From positions 558,001 through 622,000 of the forward strand of contig NZ_JABCSC020000002.1 in the NCBI RefSeq assembly GCF_012972705.2: a stretch of 64,000 nucleotides of DNA. Direction: 5' to 3'. Each line of letters begins with the position of its first letter. Within the stretch, counting starts at the first letter, position 1. Positions 39,609 to 48,493 of the stretch are shown one piece after another. Origin of the DNA: Uliginosibacterium aquaticum (GTDB lineage: Bacteria > Pseudomonadota > Gammaproteobacteria > Burkholderiales > Rhodocyclaceae). The notes under the pieces were generated by a model that was not told the origin of the DNA, did no database searches, and worked only from the letters and a program-made list of their open reading frames with translations. The translations under genes were made by a program, and so were the position numbers.

Positions 39609-39704
39609 CGGACGTCTCCCGCAAACCGAACCTGGCGGCACCGCTGCGAGAGGCGCGGATACTAGCACGACTGGCCCGGCAGACTGCAGCAGACGCGAAA
39701 AAAA

Positions 39705-39731
39705 GCCCGGCACCTGAATCGGGTGCCGGGC
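39705..39731 (-). terminator. Strong terminator of the acetylesterase gene
   Basis: GCCCGGCACC and GGTGCCGGGC form a 10-bp stem. On the minus strand it is followed by seven T. It lies 27 bases after the gene's stop. Confidence 0.9.
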
Positions 39732-39757
39732 AATGAGACAAGACAGGGGGTCGCGCG

Positions 39758-41350
39758 CTATTTGAGCAGCACAGCGTAACTGTTGAGCGCGGGCGTCTCC
39801 TTGAGGCCCTGCGCGACCAGCGCAGCGACGGCTTCGGCGCCCCGTTGCTGGAAGTGCGTGGTATCCGGGTTCTTCGCGGTGCCGGCACTCTGGGTGGCGT
39901 ACCAGGGCCAGGCCTTGAAATCACCGATGGCGAGCCAGTAGTTCTGCCAGTCCTGCTGGTGAGCATTGGCAAAGCTGATGGTTTTCGCTTCCAGATCGAT
40001 CAGCGGGACGCCACTCGCACGGGCCGCGTCCTTCACGGTCTGGCTGTAGTCGCCCACGAAGGCGAAGCCCTGGGCGCTGTTCTGCGTCGTAAGGTGCTGC
40101 GGCACCACCGGGAAGCCGGGCTTGCGATCCTTGTTCCAGACACGCGTGGTCGGTGTCAGAAATACCGGTGTGGCACCTGCTGCGCGAGCCATGTCCACAT
40201 AGCGCAGCAGCGAATTGTGGAAGCTCATCTCGGGCTTGCCTGACGGGAACTGCGGACGCCCCTGGGCGTCGTTCGGGTAGCTGCACAGCCCGGCCACATC
40301 GGCTGCGCCGCGCTCCTTCTTGCTGCCATCGCAGTTCTGATCGTTATGGCCGTGATTGATCAGCACCAGATCCCCCGGCTGCATGAAGCGCGCCATCTGC
40401 TGATACCAGCCGCCCATGTAGAAATCCTTCGAGCTGCGCCCTGCCCGCGCGGCGTTAAGCACCTTCACGCCAGCTTCGGGCCGGAAATTCGCTTCAAAAA
40501 CCTGACCCCAGCCCATGCGCGGCATGCGTTCCAGTTCGTAGGTGGCCGCCGTCGAGTCGCCGACCACCAGTACGCGGACTTTGGCCGCCTTGATCGCAGC
40601 CAGCTCCTGCTGTGCGCGCTTGAAATCCAGCGCCTCGTAAGGGCCGCTGCCATTGAGGCCAACGATCGGGCGGAAGCTGATGTCAGTCAGCACCGTATAG
40701 GCGGACTCGCTGCTCGGGTTATGGTAATTGCGGTTGTGATTCACCACTTCCAGCACCGCATCCAGGCCCTTGCCATTGGCCTGCATCGGGGTCGTCACCG
40801 CGTCAAAGCGCTCGACCTCACTGACACCGGCGGCCTTCAAGGCGGCTGCAAATCCCTCCAGTGAGGTTTTCTTGGCCGCCGCCACAGCAGCCGGCGTGAT
40901 GTCCGCCGCCTTGCCGGCATCGACCAGTTGTTGCGGGCCGTAGTAGTTGAGCCCCACTGCCACATCGGACACGATGCGGTCGGTCAGCGGATTGATGTTG
41001 GCGATGTTGCGGCCCGGGGAAAGCTCGGTCAGCACCGAAGCGAGGCAACGCGCGCGCAGGGTGGCGTTGTAACGGCAATTGCTGTTGTTACCGGCCTCGA
41101 TGGCCGAGATCAGCAGCGGTGCGGTCAGCCCGCTCGGGTCCAGTTCATAGCGGCCACGGCTATCAGCCTGAACGTTGCGGCGCAGGCCCTTGGCATCCAC
41201 GATGCTGACCCGGGCATGTGCCAACGGGCCGCCTACGGCGACCACTCCGGCGAGTTCGGGGCGATTGTCCAGCCCGGATGTAGCGCAGCCGGCCAGACCG
41301 ACACAGGCTGCGGAGATGGATAGGGCCAGAAGGGTGCGGCGCGTGATCAT
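39758..41350 (-). CDS. SGNH-hydrolase lipoprotein, rhamnogalacturonan acetylesterase-like (CE12)
   Basis: 530 aa. The lipobox VGLAGC puts the acylated Cys at 22. Residues 33-90 look like a carboxypeptidase-regulatory-type beta domain, and 90-250 is an extra helical region of unknown role. The C-terminal SGNH hydrolase (about 255-515) has GDSTA (S266), Asn in LNAARAGRSS, HND (335-337) and DTTHF (D496, H499). This set matches family CE12 enzymes that remove acetyl groups from rhamnogalacturonan. GAGGAG precedes the ATG. The extra N-terminal 240 residues are unusual, since CE12 enzymes are usually about 250 aa. The shared motif at 41655 links it to the pectate lyase. Confidence 0.85.
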   Translation of the reverse strand: MITRRTLLALSISAACVGLAGCATSGLDNRPELAGVVAVGGPLAHARVSIVDAKGLRRNVQADSRGRYELDPSGLTAPLLISAIEAGNNSNCRYNATLRARCLASVLTELSPGRNIANINPLTDRIVSDVAVGLNYYGPQQLVDAGKAADITPAAVAAAKKTSLEGFAAALKAAGVSEVERFDAVTTPMQANGKGLDAVLEVVNHNRNYHNPSSESAYTVLTDISFRPIVGLNGSGPYEALDFKRAQQELAAIKAAKVRVLVVGDSTAATYELERMPRMGWGQVFEANFRPEAGVKVLNAARAGRSSKDFYMGGWYQQMARFMQPGDLVLINHGHNDQNCDGSKKERGAADVAGLCSYPNDAQGRPQFPSGKPEMSFHNSLLRYVDMARAAGATPVFLTPTTRVWNKDRKPGFPVVPQHLTTQNSAQGFAFVGDYSQTVKDAARASGVPLIDLEAKTISFANAHQQDWQNYWLAIGDFKAWPWYATQSAGTAKNPDTTHFQQRGAEAVAALVAQGLKETPALNSYAVLLK

Positions 41351-41423
41351 GCAAAGAGCTCCTCGGAAGAACAATTGTTCCGGCGAGCTTAGCCTCAGGG
41401 CATGCAACGCTACTTGATGGGGA

Positions 41424-41530
41424 TTGCGGTTCTGGATCAGGTCAGGGAAGACCGCAAGGGGTGACCCGACATGTCAACCGGGAGGCAGGCTTGCGCCCGT
41501 CTCCCGCCCGACACCGCACCGGAAGGTGCG
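41424..41530. other. GC-rich structured segment upstream of the acetylesterase gene
   Basis: Three consecutive inverted repeats: TTGCGGT/ACCGCAA (41424-41430 with 41451-41457), CGGGAG/CTCCCG (41479-41484 with 41501-41506), and CGCACC-GGAA-GGTGCG (41515-41530). It has no coding frame and lies in the 395-base gap between the acetylesterase start and the MFS gene. It could be a structured 5' leader. I could not match it to a known riboswitch class. Confidence 0.4.
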
Positions 41531-41654
41531 CTACCGCCTGTCTCCGGACTCCTGGGTGCTACTTGGCGTCTCGTTTTTGTACGGGCCGAAAACCGTGATT
41601 TATTTCACAGCCCGGAGCGGAAATTAGCAGTCAAATCGAACTTTTGGAAGAGTC

Positions 41655-41674
41655 TTTGTAGGAATTTGTCTTAC
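41655..41674. promoter_or_regulatory. Putative operator, copy 2 (pectin regulon)
   Basis: The sequence is TTTGTAGGAATTTGTCTTAC, with arms GTAGGA-N5-TCTTAC. It differs at two positions from the copy upstream of the pectate lyase (7978-7997). It lies 305 bases upstream of the acetylesterase ATG. Confidence 0.6.
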
Positions 41675-41688
41675 ATACCGACAACCGG

Positions 41689-41710
41689 CCCGGTACTCCC
41701 CGCGACCGGG
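41689..41710 (-). terminator. Weak hairpin downstream of the MFS gene
   Basis: CCCGGT and ACCGGG pair around a 10-base loop, 36 bases after the MFS stop, without a clear T-run. A possible inefficient terminator. Confidence 0.3.
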
Positions 41711-41745
41711 GGTTACGACAGACTTAACGGCAGGGCAAGCTGTGG

Positions 41746-42978
41746 TCAGGACACCCTCCCCGTAGCAGGCTGCAGTGGTGCTTCACGAATAGGCAGATTC
41801 AGCAGCGCCGCCAGCGCAGCGAGCACGATATCCGCCCACCACATCGGGGCAAAACTGCCCCAGCCTGCCAACGCCAGACCGCCCAGCCAAGCACCGAGAA
41901 AGCCACCAATCTGGTGCGACAGTAGCGTGAGTCCGAAGAGCGTACCGAGATAACGCGTGCCGAAAAGCTTGCCGACCACCCCGGCCGTGGGTGGCACAGT
42001 CGCCAGCCAGGTAAAACCCAGGCCGATGGCAAAGAGATAGAAAGTCAGCGCGCTCTTGGGCGCAGCCAGGAAGATCAGGATCAGCACTGCCCGCGAGGCG
42101 TACATCCAGAACAGGATCATCTTGCTGCGATAGCGCTGCACGCACCAGCCGGCAAACAGGCTGCCGAAAATATTGGCCAGACCAATCAATGCCAGTGACC
42201 AGCTCGCCACGCCGGCCGGCAGCCCGCACAGATTCACCTCCCCCGGCAGATGGGTGACGAGAAACGCGATATGAAAGCCACAGGTGAAGAATCCTGCGTG
42301 CAGCAGCAGATAACTGCGATCGCGCAAGGCGCCACGCAAGACCACTGACAATGGCTCCGCCGTCGCAGCGGCATGACTGGCGACAGCCGCCTCATCATGT
42401 GCCGGACGCTTGAGCACGCGCACCAGCGGCAAGGCCGCCAGGGTGATGAGGGCCAGCGCCCAAAGGGCACCCATCCAGCCCAGAAGCAGGATCAGCCCCT
42501 GCACCACCGGAGCAAACACGAACTGGCCGAAGCTGCCGCCCGCATTGATGATCCCGGAGGCCATGCCACGATTCTGAGGCGGCAGGCGCTGCGCGACGGC
42601 ACCGATCAATACCGAGAAACTGCCCGCGCCGGAGCCGGCCGCCATCAGCAAGCCCAGGCTCAGGCTCAAGCCCCAGGTAGACGCCATGAAGGGCGTGACC
42701 GCCAGCCCGGCGGCCAGGATCAGCACCCCCGCCACCAGCACCCGTCCCGGTCCGTGGCGATCAGCAACCGCCCCTGCCACTGGCTGCACCGCGCCCCACA
42801 CAAACTGGCCGATGGCCATGGCGAAGCTGATGCTGGCCACACCAAGGCCAGTCGCCGTATTGAGTGGAGAGAGAAAGAGGCCCAGCGACTGGCGTGCGCC
42901 CATGGTGATCGCCAGCATTGCAGCGGCGGCCAGGGTGAGCCAGAACCAGGCGGGAAAACGTGCGTCCTTGTCAGTCAT
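41746..42978 (-). CDS. Major facilitator superfamily transporter
   Basis: 410 aa with twelve predicted membrane helices and the MFS loop motif between helices 2 and 3 (GAVADRHGPGRVLVAG). The sequence PAWFWLTLAAAAMLAITMGARQSLGLFLSPLN at the start and the overall pattern resemble the oxalate/formate-antiporter and monocarboxylate-type MFS group. It lies on the same strand as UPF0303 and an acetylesterase-like hydrolase upstream and the acetylesterase lipoprotein downstream, so uptake of a sugar acid or oligosaccharide product is possible but not shown. Confidence 0.85.
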   Translation of the reverse strand: MTDKDARFPAWFWLTLAAAAMLAITMGARQSLGLFLSPLNTATGLGVASISFAMAIGQFVWGAVQPVAGAVADRHGPGRVLVAGVLILAAGLAVTPFMASTWGLSLSLGLLMAAGSGAGSFSVLIGAVAQRLPPQNRGMASGIINAGGSFGQFVFAPVVQGLILLLGWMGALWALALITLAALPLVRVLKRPAHDEAAVASHAAATAEPLSVVLRGALRDRSYLLLHAGFFTCGFHIAFLVTHLPGEVNLCGLPAGVASWSLALIGLANIFGSLFAGWCVQRYRSKMILFWMYASRAVLILIFLAAPKSALTFYLFAIGLGFTWLATVPPTAGVVGKLFGTRYLGTLFGLTLLSHQIGGFLGAWLGGLALAGWGSFAPMWWADIVLAALAALLNLPIREAPLQPATGRVS

Positions 42979-43047
42979 GGCAGAGTCCAGCGCAAAGAAA
43001 GTGCCACCAGCCTCGCAGAGCCAGCAGATCGACGCAAGCTGCCGGGC

Positions 43048-43545
43048 TTATTCGGCAGCGAGTGCCACCTCGGCCAGCGCCACGCCCAACATTCCTGCCA
43101 ACACCTCGACGATCAAACCATGGTCGTCGCGCTGGGCCAGGCCCGATACGCCAATGAAGCCGACCACTCCCGTGCCGCGCACGCGGACCGGGAAACCTCC
43201 TCCCGCCGCCACGTATTCAGAAAGCGGAATCCCGTAACGCTCAGTGAGCGTAGAACCGCGCTTTTCCATCATGAGGCACAGCGCGTAGGAGCTCTTGTGA
43301 AAACGCTCGACCACATTGCGCTTGCGCCGGATCCAGTCTGCGTTATCTGGCGAAGAGCCGGCCAAGGCGCTGTAGAAGAGCGGAAAACCGTTCTGACACA
43401 CCTCGATGGCCACGCGATGGCCCGCAGCCACTGCTGCTTCACGCAGGCGGCAGCCCAGCGCCCAGGCCGTATCCGGGCCGAAGGACTCGAACTGCAGGCG
43501 CTCTTCCTGCAGGGCAATGCGGGCTAGATCGGCGTCGAGATTCAT
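43048..43545 (-). CDS. UPF0303 family protein (heme-degrading-domain-like)
   Basis: 165 aa, similar over its full length to UPF0303/HbpS-like proteins: RLREAAVAAGHRVAIEVCQNGFPLFYSALAGSSPDNADWIRRKRNVVERFHKSSYAL, then GGGFPVRVRGTGVVGFIGVSGLAQRDDH. The fold is profilin-like. Relatives bind small molecules or heme, and the yeast relative YBR137W has a minor chaperone role. Here it sits 18 bases downstream of the acetylesterase-like gene and 69 bases upstream of the MFS gene, a likely three-gene unit. Confidence 0.85.
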   Translation of the reverse strand: MNLDADLARIALQEERLQFESFGPDTAWALGCRLREAAVAAGHRVAIEVCQNGFPLFYSALAGSSPDNADWIRRKRNVVERFHKSSYALCLMMEKRGSTLTERYGIPLSEYVAAGGGFPVRVRGTGVVGFIGVSGLAQRDDHGLIVEVLAGMLGVALAEVALAAE

Positions 43546-43563
43546 ATGGGGTTCCTTCCGGGT

Positions 43564-44481
43564 TCAGATCAGGCCGCGCTGACGCAGCCAGCGTTCGAAA
43601 AGCCCGCTCCAGGCTTCGGTAGGATGGCCTTTGGCAAGGCGGATGCCATGACCATGCCCGCCGCTTTCGAAGATATGCAGCGCGGCCGAAATATTCTGCT
43701 GAAGCAGAGACTGGTGGAAAGCCAGCGCATTCTGCACGGGCACGGACGCGTCATCGGCAGCATGAGCAATGAAACACGGAGGCGTGGCCGGACCGACCTG
43801 CGCTTCACACGACCAGGCGGTTTCGAGTGCCGGATCCACGGCCTCGCCAGCCGACAGGCCGAGCAGCTTTTCGCGCGAGCCAACATGGGCCCAGCGCGCA
43901 TCCATGGTCAGCACCGGATAGAGCAGCGACACAAAGTCCGGCCGGGCTGACTGGCGATCCACCGCATCCTGCGGTGCATACACCGGCCGCTCGAAAAGGG
44001 TGGCCAGCGCACCGATCACATGCCCGCCGGCCGAGCAGCCCATGGCGCCGACCTTGTCTGCCGCCAGCCCCCAGGCCGAGGCATTCGCACGCACCAGACG
44101 CAAGGCGCGCTGCGCATCCTGCAGCGGGACTTCAGAGCGCGAAGCATGGCCCTCGCCGGGCAGGCGGTACATGAGGATGAACACGGTAATGCCGAAGGTG
44201 TTCAACCACTCGGCAATCTCGATGCCTTCCTTGTCCAGCACCACACGGATATAGCCGCCGCCGGGCGCCAGCACCAGACTCGTGCCATTCGGCTTGGACG
44301 GTACATAGGCCGTCAGGTACGGGCTGGCTATGCCGGTCACGGCGCGATCCATGAAGACGGCCGGATCGGGGCTGCGCTCAGTGAGGGTTTCGGTGAGCTG
44401 AACGCCCTCGGAACCGGGTGCTACGCCGGGCCACAGTGGAATGCGCAGAAGGTGCTGCAAAGGGAGAGAAGACTGAGTCAT
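43564..44481 (-). CDS. Alpha/beta-hydrolase, acetylxylan/acetylesterase-like
   Basis: 305 aa. The alpha/beta-hydrolase fold has the oxyanion-hole sequence VLAPGGGYIRVVLDKEG, the nucleophile elbow GCSAGGHVIG (GxSxG), an Asp in HAADDASVPVQNAL and His in SGGHGHGIRLAKG. The pattern matches intracellular acetylesterases of the BD-FAE/xylan-esterase group. No signal peptide is present, so it would act in the cytosol on imported oligosaccharides. It heads the esterase-UPF0303-MFS unit and follows recN after 99 bases. Confidence 0.85.
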   Translation of the reverse strand: MTQSSLPLQHLLRIPLWPGVAPGSEGVQLTETLTERSPDPAVFMDRAVTGIASPYLTAYVPSKPNGTSLVLAPGGGYIRVVLDKEGIEIAEWLNTFGITVFILMYRLPGEGHASRSEVPLQDAQRALRLVRANASAWGLAADKVGAMGCSAGGHVIGALATLFERPVYAPQDAVDRQSARPDFVSLLYPVLTMDARWAHVGSREKLLGLSAGEAVDPALETAWSCEAQVGPATPPCFIAHAADDASVPVQNALAFHQSLLQQNISAALHIFESGGHGHGIRLAKGHPTEAWSGLFERWLRQRGLI

Positions 44482-44580
44482 GAGCGCTGCTTTTCAAACG
44501 TCATCAGGAAACGGCAAGTATGCCAAGCGGGCCCGGCAGCGGTCTTGATCGCGATTGCCGCATGTGGCCGGCGGAGCCGA

Positions 44581-46251
44581 TCAGCTGCGTGTGCCGAGCA
44601 GCTCGGCAGCATGGCTGCGCGTGGTGTCGGTGATATTGACGCCGCCCAACATGCGCGCGATTTCCTCTACCCGGCCGGCCTCATCGAGTTCGACCAGATG
44701 CGAGGTAGTGATCCCCGCCGTAGTCTGCTTGCTGACCTGCCATTGCCAGTTGGCCTGTGCGGCAACCTGTGGCAAGTGCGTCACGCACAGCACCTGGCGG
44801 CCCTGCCCGGCTTGCGCCAGCTCACGCAGACGGCGGCCGACAATCTCGGCCACGCGGCCACCGATGCCGGAATCCACCTCATCGAAGATTAGGGTCGGCA
44901 CGGCTTGTGATTCGGAAGTGATGACCTGGATTGCCAGCCCGATCCGCGAGAGCTCACCGCCAGAGGCCACCTTGCCCAACGCGCGCTGCGGTTGGGAAGG
45001 GTTGGCCGCCACCTGGAACTCGATCTTTTCCAGCCCCACGGCGGAGCCTTCCGGCTCGGATAGGAGCACGATCTCGAAACGCCCGCCGGCCATCGCCAGA
45101 TCCTGCATGGCGGCAGTGACGGCCCCACTCAGTTCGGCAGCCGTCTTCTCCCGCCCGGCCGAGAGGCGCCGGGCGGCATCCAGATAGGCGCTGCGCGCTT
45201 CGGCTTCGCGTGCCTGCAGGGCGGCCGGATCGGCCAGCGCGCTGAGGCTGGCCAGGCGCGAAGAGGCCTCGCTCAGCAACTCCGGCAAACCTTCAGGCGA
45301 CACCCGGTACTTGCGTGCCATGCCCACCACGGCTTCGATGCGCTGCTCGGCCCGCTGCAGACTGGCCGGGTCCAGCTCAAGGCGATCGCGATAGCGTCGC
45401 AGCTCATGGCCCGCTTCGTCCATGCGGATCGCGGCTTCGGAAATCAGTTCGGCAATCGGCGCCAGCGCAGCGTCATAGCCGGCGAGCTCACTCAGGCGCG
45501 CGGCCACACGTTCGGTCTCGGCACCCAACGGCGCCTCACCTTCGCTGAGGGCGTCCAGTGCCGCCGCCGCACCTTCGATCAGGCCCGCGGCATTGGCGAG
45601 GCGGGCATGCTCGGCATTCAGCGCCTCCCAGTCCGCCACCTCGAAAGCCAGCGCGCGCAATTCCTCGACCTGATGAGCGAGCAGATCGCGCTCATGCTGC
45701 AAGGCTTCCATGCCCTGCTCTGCTTCCAGGCGGGCCTTGCGGGCGCCTTGCCAGTCGCGCCACAGGCCGGCGACTTCGCGCGCCAGGCCACGCAGGCCAG
45801 CGTGGTTGTCGAGCAGATCGCGCTGGGCATCCGCACGCAGCAAGGCCTGATGTGCATGCTGACCGTGAATGTCCGCAAGGAAATCGCCCAGCTCGCGCAA
45901 CTGGGTGGCCGTGGCAGGCAGGCCATTGATATAGGCACGCGAACGACCGCCGGCATCCACCACGCGGCGCAGCAGCAGTACGCCTTCATCGCCCGAAAGA
46001 TCATTCGACGCCAGCCATTCGATGGCGGGGGAGTCCTCAGCCAGATCGAATTCGGCCACCAGGTCGGCCTTGTCACGCCCGCTACGCACCACACCACCAT
46101 CGGCACGCTCACCCAGCAGCAAAGACAGCGCATCCAGCAGGATAGATTTGCCGGCACCGGTCTCGCCGGTCAGCGCACCGAAGCCCGCCCGGAAATCCAG
46201 CTCCAGACGATCAACCAGCACGAAATCCTGAATCAGCAGACGGCGCAGCAT
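44581..46251 (-). CDS. recN: DNA repair protein RecN
   Basis: 556 aa, an SMC-like ATPase that acts early in double-strand-break repair. Walker A is GALTGETGAGKSILLDALSLLLGERAD near residue 30, followed by a long coiled-coil middle, the ABC signature VASGGELSRIGLAIQVI and Walker B TLIFDEVDSGIGG. Length is normal. It lies 27 bases downstream of nadK, the common arrangement in proteobacteria. Confidence 0.97.
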   Translation of the reverse strand: MLRRLLIQDFVLVDRLELDFRAGFGALTGETGAGKSILLDALSLLLGERADGGVVRSGRDKADLVAEFDLAEDSPAIEWLASNDLSGDEGVLLLRRVVDAGGRSRAYINGLPATATQLRELGDFLADIHGQHAHQALLRADAQRDLLDNHAGLRGLAREVAGLWRDWQGARKARLEAEQGMEALQHERDLLAHQVEELRALAFEVADWEALNAEHARLANAAGLIEGAAAALDALSEGEAPLGAETERVAARLSELAGYDAALAPIAELISEAAIRMDEAGHELRRYRDRLELDPASLQRAEQRIEAVVGMARKYRVSPEGLPELLSEASSRLASLSALADPAALQAREAEARSAYLDAARRLSAGREKTAAELSGAVTAAMQDLAMAGGRFEIVLLSEPEGSAVGLEKIEFQVAANPSQPQRALGKVASGGELSRIGLAIQVITSESQAVPTLIFDEVDSGIGGRVAEIVGRRLRELAQAGQGRQVLCVTHLPQVAAQANWQWQVSKQTTAGITTSHLVELDEAGRVEEIARMLGGVNITDTTRSHAAELLGTRS

Positions 46252-46278
46252 GGCTTGGTTTCTTCGCTTGGCAACAGA

Positions 46279-47166
46279 TCAGTTAAGTTGGGGCGGCAAC
46301 GCGCTCCAGTGGAGCTTCTCGCGCAGCACATTGAAATAGCTGTAATCCTCGGGATGCAGCAAGGTCACGCCCTGTTGCGAGCGCAGCACGCGGATGCTGT
46401 CACCCAGCGTGGCTTCGAATATGGTCTGGCCATCACAGTGCACCATCGCATCGCGCTCGCCGAGAATCTTGAGTTCGACCACGCTGTCCTGCGCCAGCGC
46501 CAGCGGCCGATAGGTCAGCGCGTGCGGGCACAAGGGCACCAGCACGATGCCGGCTAGGCGCGGGTGCAGGATCGGACCATTGGCCGACAAAGCGTATGCA
46601 GTGGAGCCTGTCGGTGTGGCAATGATCATGCCGTCGGAGCGTTGCGTGTAGATGTACTCGCCATCCACCCGGAGTTCGAACTCAATCATGCGCCCGATCT
46701 CGCCACGCGACAGCACGACGTCATTCAGAGCCATGCCTGAATGGATGCACTCACCGGCACGCCACAGCTCGATCTCCAGCAGGGAGCGACGTTCGCGCAG
46801 GTAACGGCCATCAATGATCTCGCCGACCCGCTCGAACATTTCTTCGTGCGACACATCCGTCAGGAAGCCCAGGCGCCCCTGATTCACCCCCACCAGCGGC
46901 AGCTGATGCACCCCCAGGGCACGCGCGGCGGTAAGCATGGTGCCATCGCCCCCCATCACGATGACCAGATCAGCACCTTCACCAATCTCTTCAAAACTCA
47001 GCACGCGCTCAGCGCCGGTATGGCCTACGGCATGGGCAGTGCCTGCCTCCAGCCAGACCTCCAGCCCGCGCCCAGCCAGAAATGCCGCCATGCGCATGAC
47101 CGACTCGGCCACATCCGCGCTGCGGAACTTTCCAACCAGGGCAACAATCCTGAATTCATCATCCAT
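46279..47166 (-). CDS. nadK: NAD kinase
   Basis: 295 aa. It phosphorylates NAD to NADP with ATP. Motifs include LVIVMGGDGTMLTAARAL (GGDGT), VGVNQGRLGFLTDVS, ALNDVVLSRG, and TPTGSTAYALSANGPILHP with the NE/D-type substrate loop. In many betaproteobacteria nadK and recN lie next to a divergent hrcA. Here 13.5 kb of accessory genes separate nadK from hrcA. Confidence 0.97.
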   Translation of the reverse strand: MDDEFRIVALVGKFRSADVAESVMRMAAFLAGRGLEVWLEAGTAHAVGHTGAERVLSFEEIGEGADLVIVMGGDGTMLTAARALGVHQLPLVGVNQGRLGFLTDVSHEEMFERVGEIIDGRYLRERRSLLEIELWRAGECIHSGMALNDVVLSRGEIGRMIEFELRVDGEYIYTQRSDGMIIATPTGSTAYALSANGPILHPRLAGIVLVPLCPHALTYRPLALAQDSVVELKILGERDAMVHCDGQTIFEATLGDSIRVLRSQQGVTLLHPEDYSYFNVLREKLHWSALPPQLN

Positions 47167-47222
47167 GGGCCGGGATTAAACCACAGCCGGCCAAGCTGCG
47201 GATGGCTTCAAGCACAGGGTTT

Positions 47223-47250
47223 GACCGGACAAATTCCCCTTTATCCGGTC
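47223..47250 (+). other. Hairpin with T-run in the leader of the glycosyltransferase gene
   Basis: GACCGGA and TCCGGTC form a 7-bp stem around 14 bases, followed by TTTT. It lies about 60 bases upstream of the gene at 47312, on its coding strand, so it could attenuate that transcript; a chance palindrome is possible. Confidence 0.3.
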
Positions 47251-47311
47251 TTTTCAAGCCCTGCCCTCCTCCATACTGCCTGATACGAGCCGATCCCCTT
47301 GAAGGCACCCG

Positions 47312-48493
47312 ATGAAACGCATCCTGATTGCCGGCTGGCGTGGCGTGAGTCATTCCTTCGCCATGGTCAACCAGCACCAGATCCTGGCGCTGGCGCGCCA
47401 TGGCGGATTCGAGCTGTTTCACCGGGACATGCCCTGGTTCCTGCAGCACTGGAACGCACGCGATCACGCCTCGGGCTTCAGCGCGGCTGAAGACACCTTC
47501 ATCATGGGCATGCCGCCAATCCCTGAAGAGGAAGCCGACTGTGTATATCGCATCTGCTCGCCACTCCATACACCTGGATCAAGTGCCCGCCGCACCATCA
47601 GCTATGCCATCACGGAGCTGGGCTACCAGCGCAGCAATCTGCAGAATCCGGATCTGGACCTCAGTCTGATGACGACGGGTGAGAATCTGCTCACCACGCC
47701 CACCCGCTGGTCACGTGATCGTCTGCTCGACTTCGGTTTCGCCGAAGACAAGATCCGCGTCGTACGCCATGGCGTAGATCTCGCCACTTTCTCTCCGCTC
47801 AGCGCCGCCGAACTAGCCAGCCAAAGGGCTGCGCTGGGAATTCCTTCAGATGCGGTGGTGTTTCTGAACGTCGGCGTCCCCACCTGGAACAAGGGCATCG
47901 ATCTTCTGGTGCGTGCCTTCGCCCTTGCGCATCAGCGCCAGCCCAACATTCGCCTGATCCTCAAGGATGCCCGGGCGCTGTACGGCCTGCCGGTCGATAG
48001 TGTGCTGCAGCAAGTCGCCGCCAGCCACCCGGGCCTGCTCAGTCAGGAGGTGCTGAACGCGATCATGGTCGTTTCGCAGAATCTCTCGCAGGGAGAGATG
48101 CGCCTGTTATATGGCATCGCAGACCATTACGTATCGCCCTATCGCGCCGAAGGCTTCAACCTGCCTGTGCTCGAAGCACAGGCCTGCGGCACCCCGGTGA
48201 TCGTCAGCTCCGGCGGTGCCACCGACGATTTTTGCGACGCCACGGACATCAGCAAGATCGCCAGCGTTTTCAGGCGCGGGCCCTTGCGCGACAACATGGA
48301 CTGCTGCTGGGTCGATCCGGATTTTTCGTGCCTGCAAAACCTCGTCACGGCAGCAACCCTCTCCGGCCCACGCCCGGCACACGCCGCCGACCCGCTACGC
48401 CAGGCGGCGCGGCGCAATGCCGAACAGCACTCTTGGGATCGCGCCATCCGCGAACTGATTCCTCTGCTCCAGCCCGACAAGGACGCCCGATGA
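47312..48493 (+). CDS. Glycosyltransferase, GT4-like (GT-B fold)
   Basis: 393 aa. The C-terminal half has the retaining GT-B signature: VFLNVGVPTWNKGIDLLVRAFA, then YRAEGFNLPVLEAQACGTPVIVSSGG with the E-x7-E motif. The N-terminal half is divergent (WRGVSHSFAMVNQHQILALARHG), as is usual for acceptor-binding domains. It would transfer a sugar from a nucleotide donor in the cytosol. GAAGG precedes the ATG, and its stop overlaps the next gene's start (ATGA), so it is coupled to the methyltransferase. Confidence 0.9.
   Translation: MKRILIAGWRGVSHSFAMVNQHQILALARHGGFELFHRDMPWFLQHWNARDHASGFSAAEDTFIMGMPPIPEEEADCVYRICSPLHTPGSSARRTISYAITELGYQRSNLQNPDLDLSLMTTGENLLTTPTRWSRDRLLDFGFAEDKIRVVRHGVDLATFSPLSAAELASQRAALGIPSDAVVFLNVGVPTWNKGIDLLVRAFALAHQRQPNIRLILKDARALYGLPVDSVLQQVAASHPGLLSQEVLNAIMVVSQNLSQGEMRLLYGIADHYVSPYRAEGFNLPVLEAQACGTPVIVSSGGATDDFCDATDISKIASVFRRGPLRDNMDCCWVDPDFSCLQNLVTAATLSGPRPAHAADPLRQAARRNAEQHSWDRAIRELIPLLQPDKDAR

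Noticed and set aside
41424-41530. c-di-GMP, cobalamin or SRP RNA
   Set aside because: Hairpins are present, but the conserved core bases of these classes as I know them are missing, so it was left unnamed.
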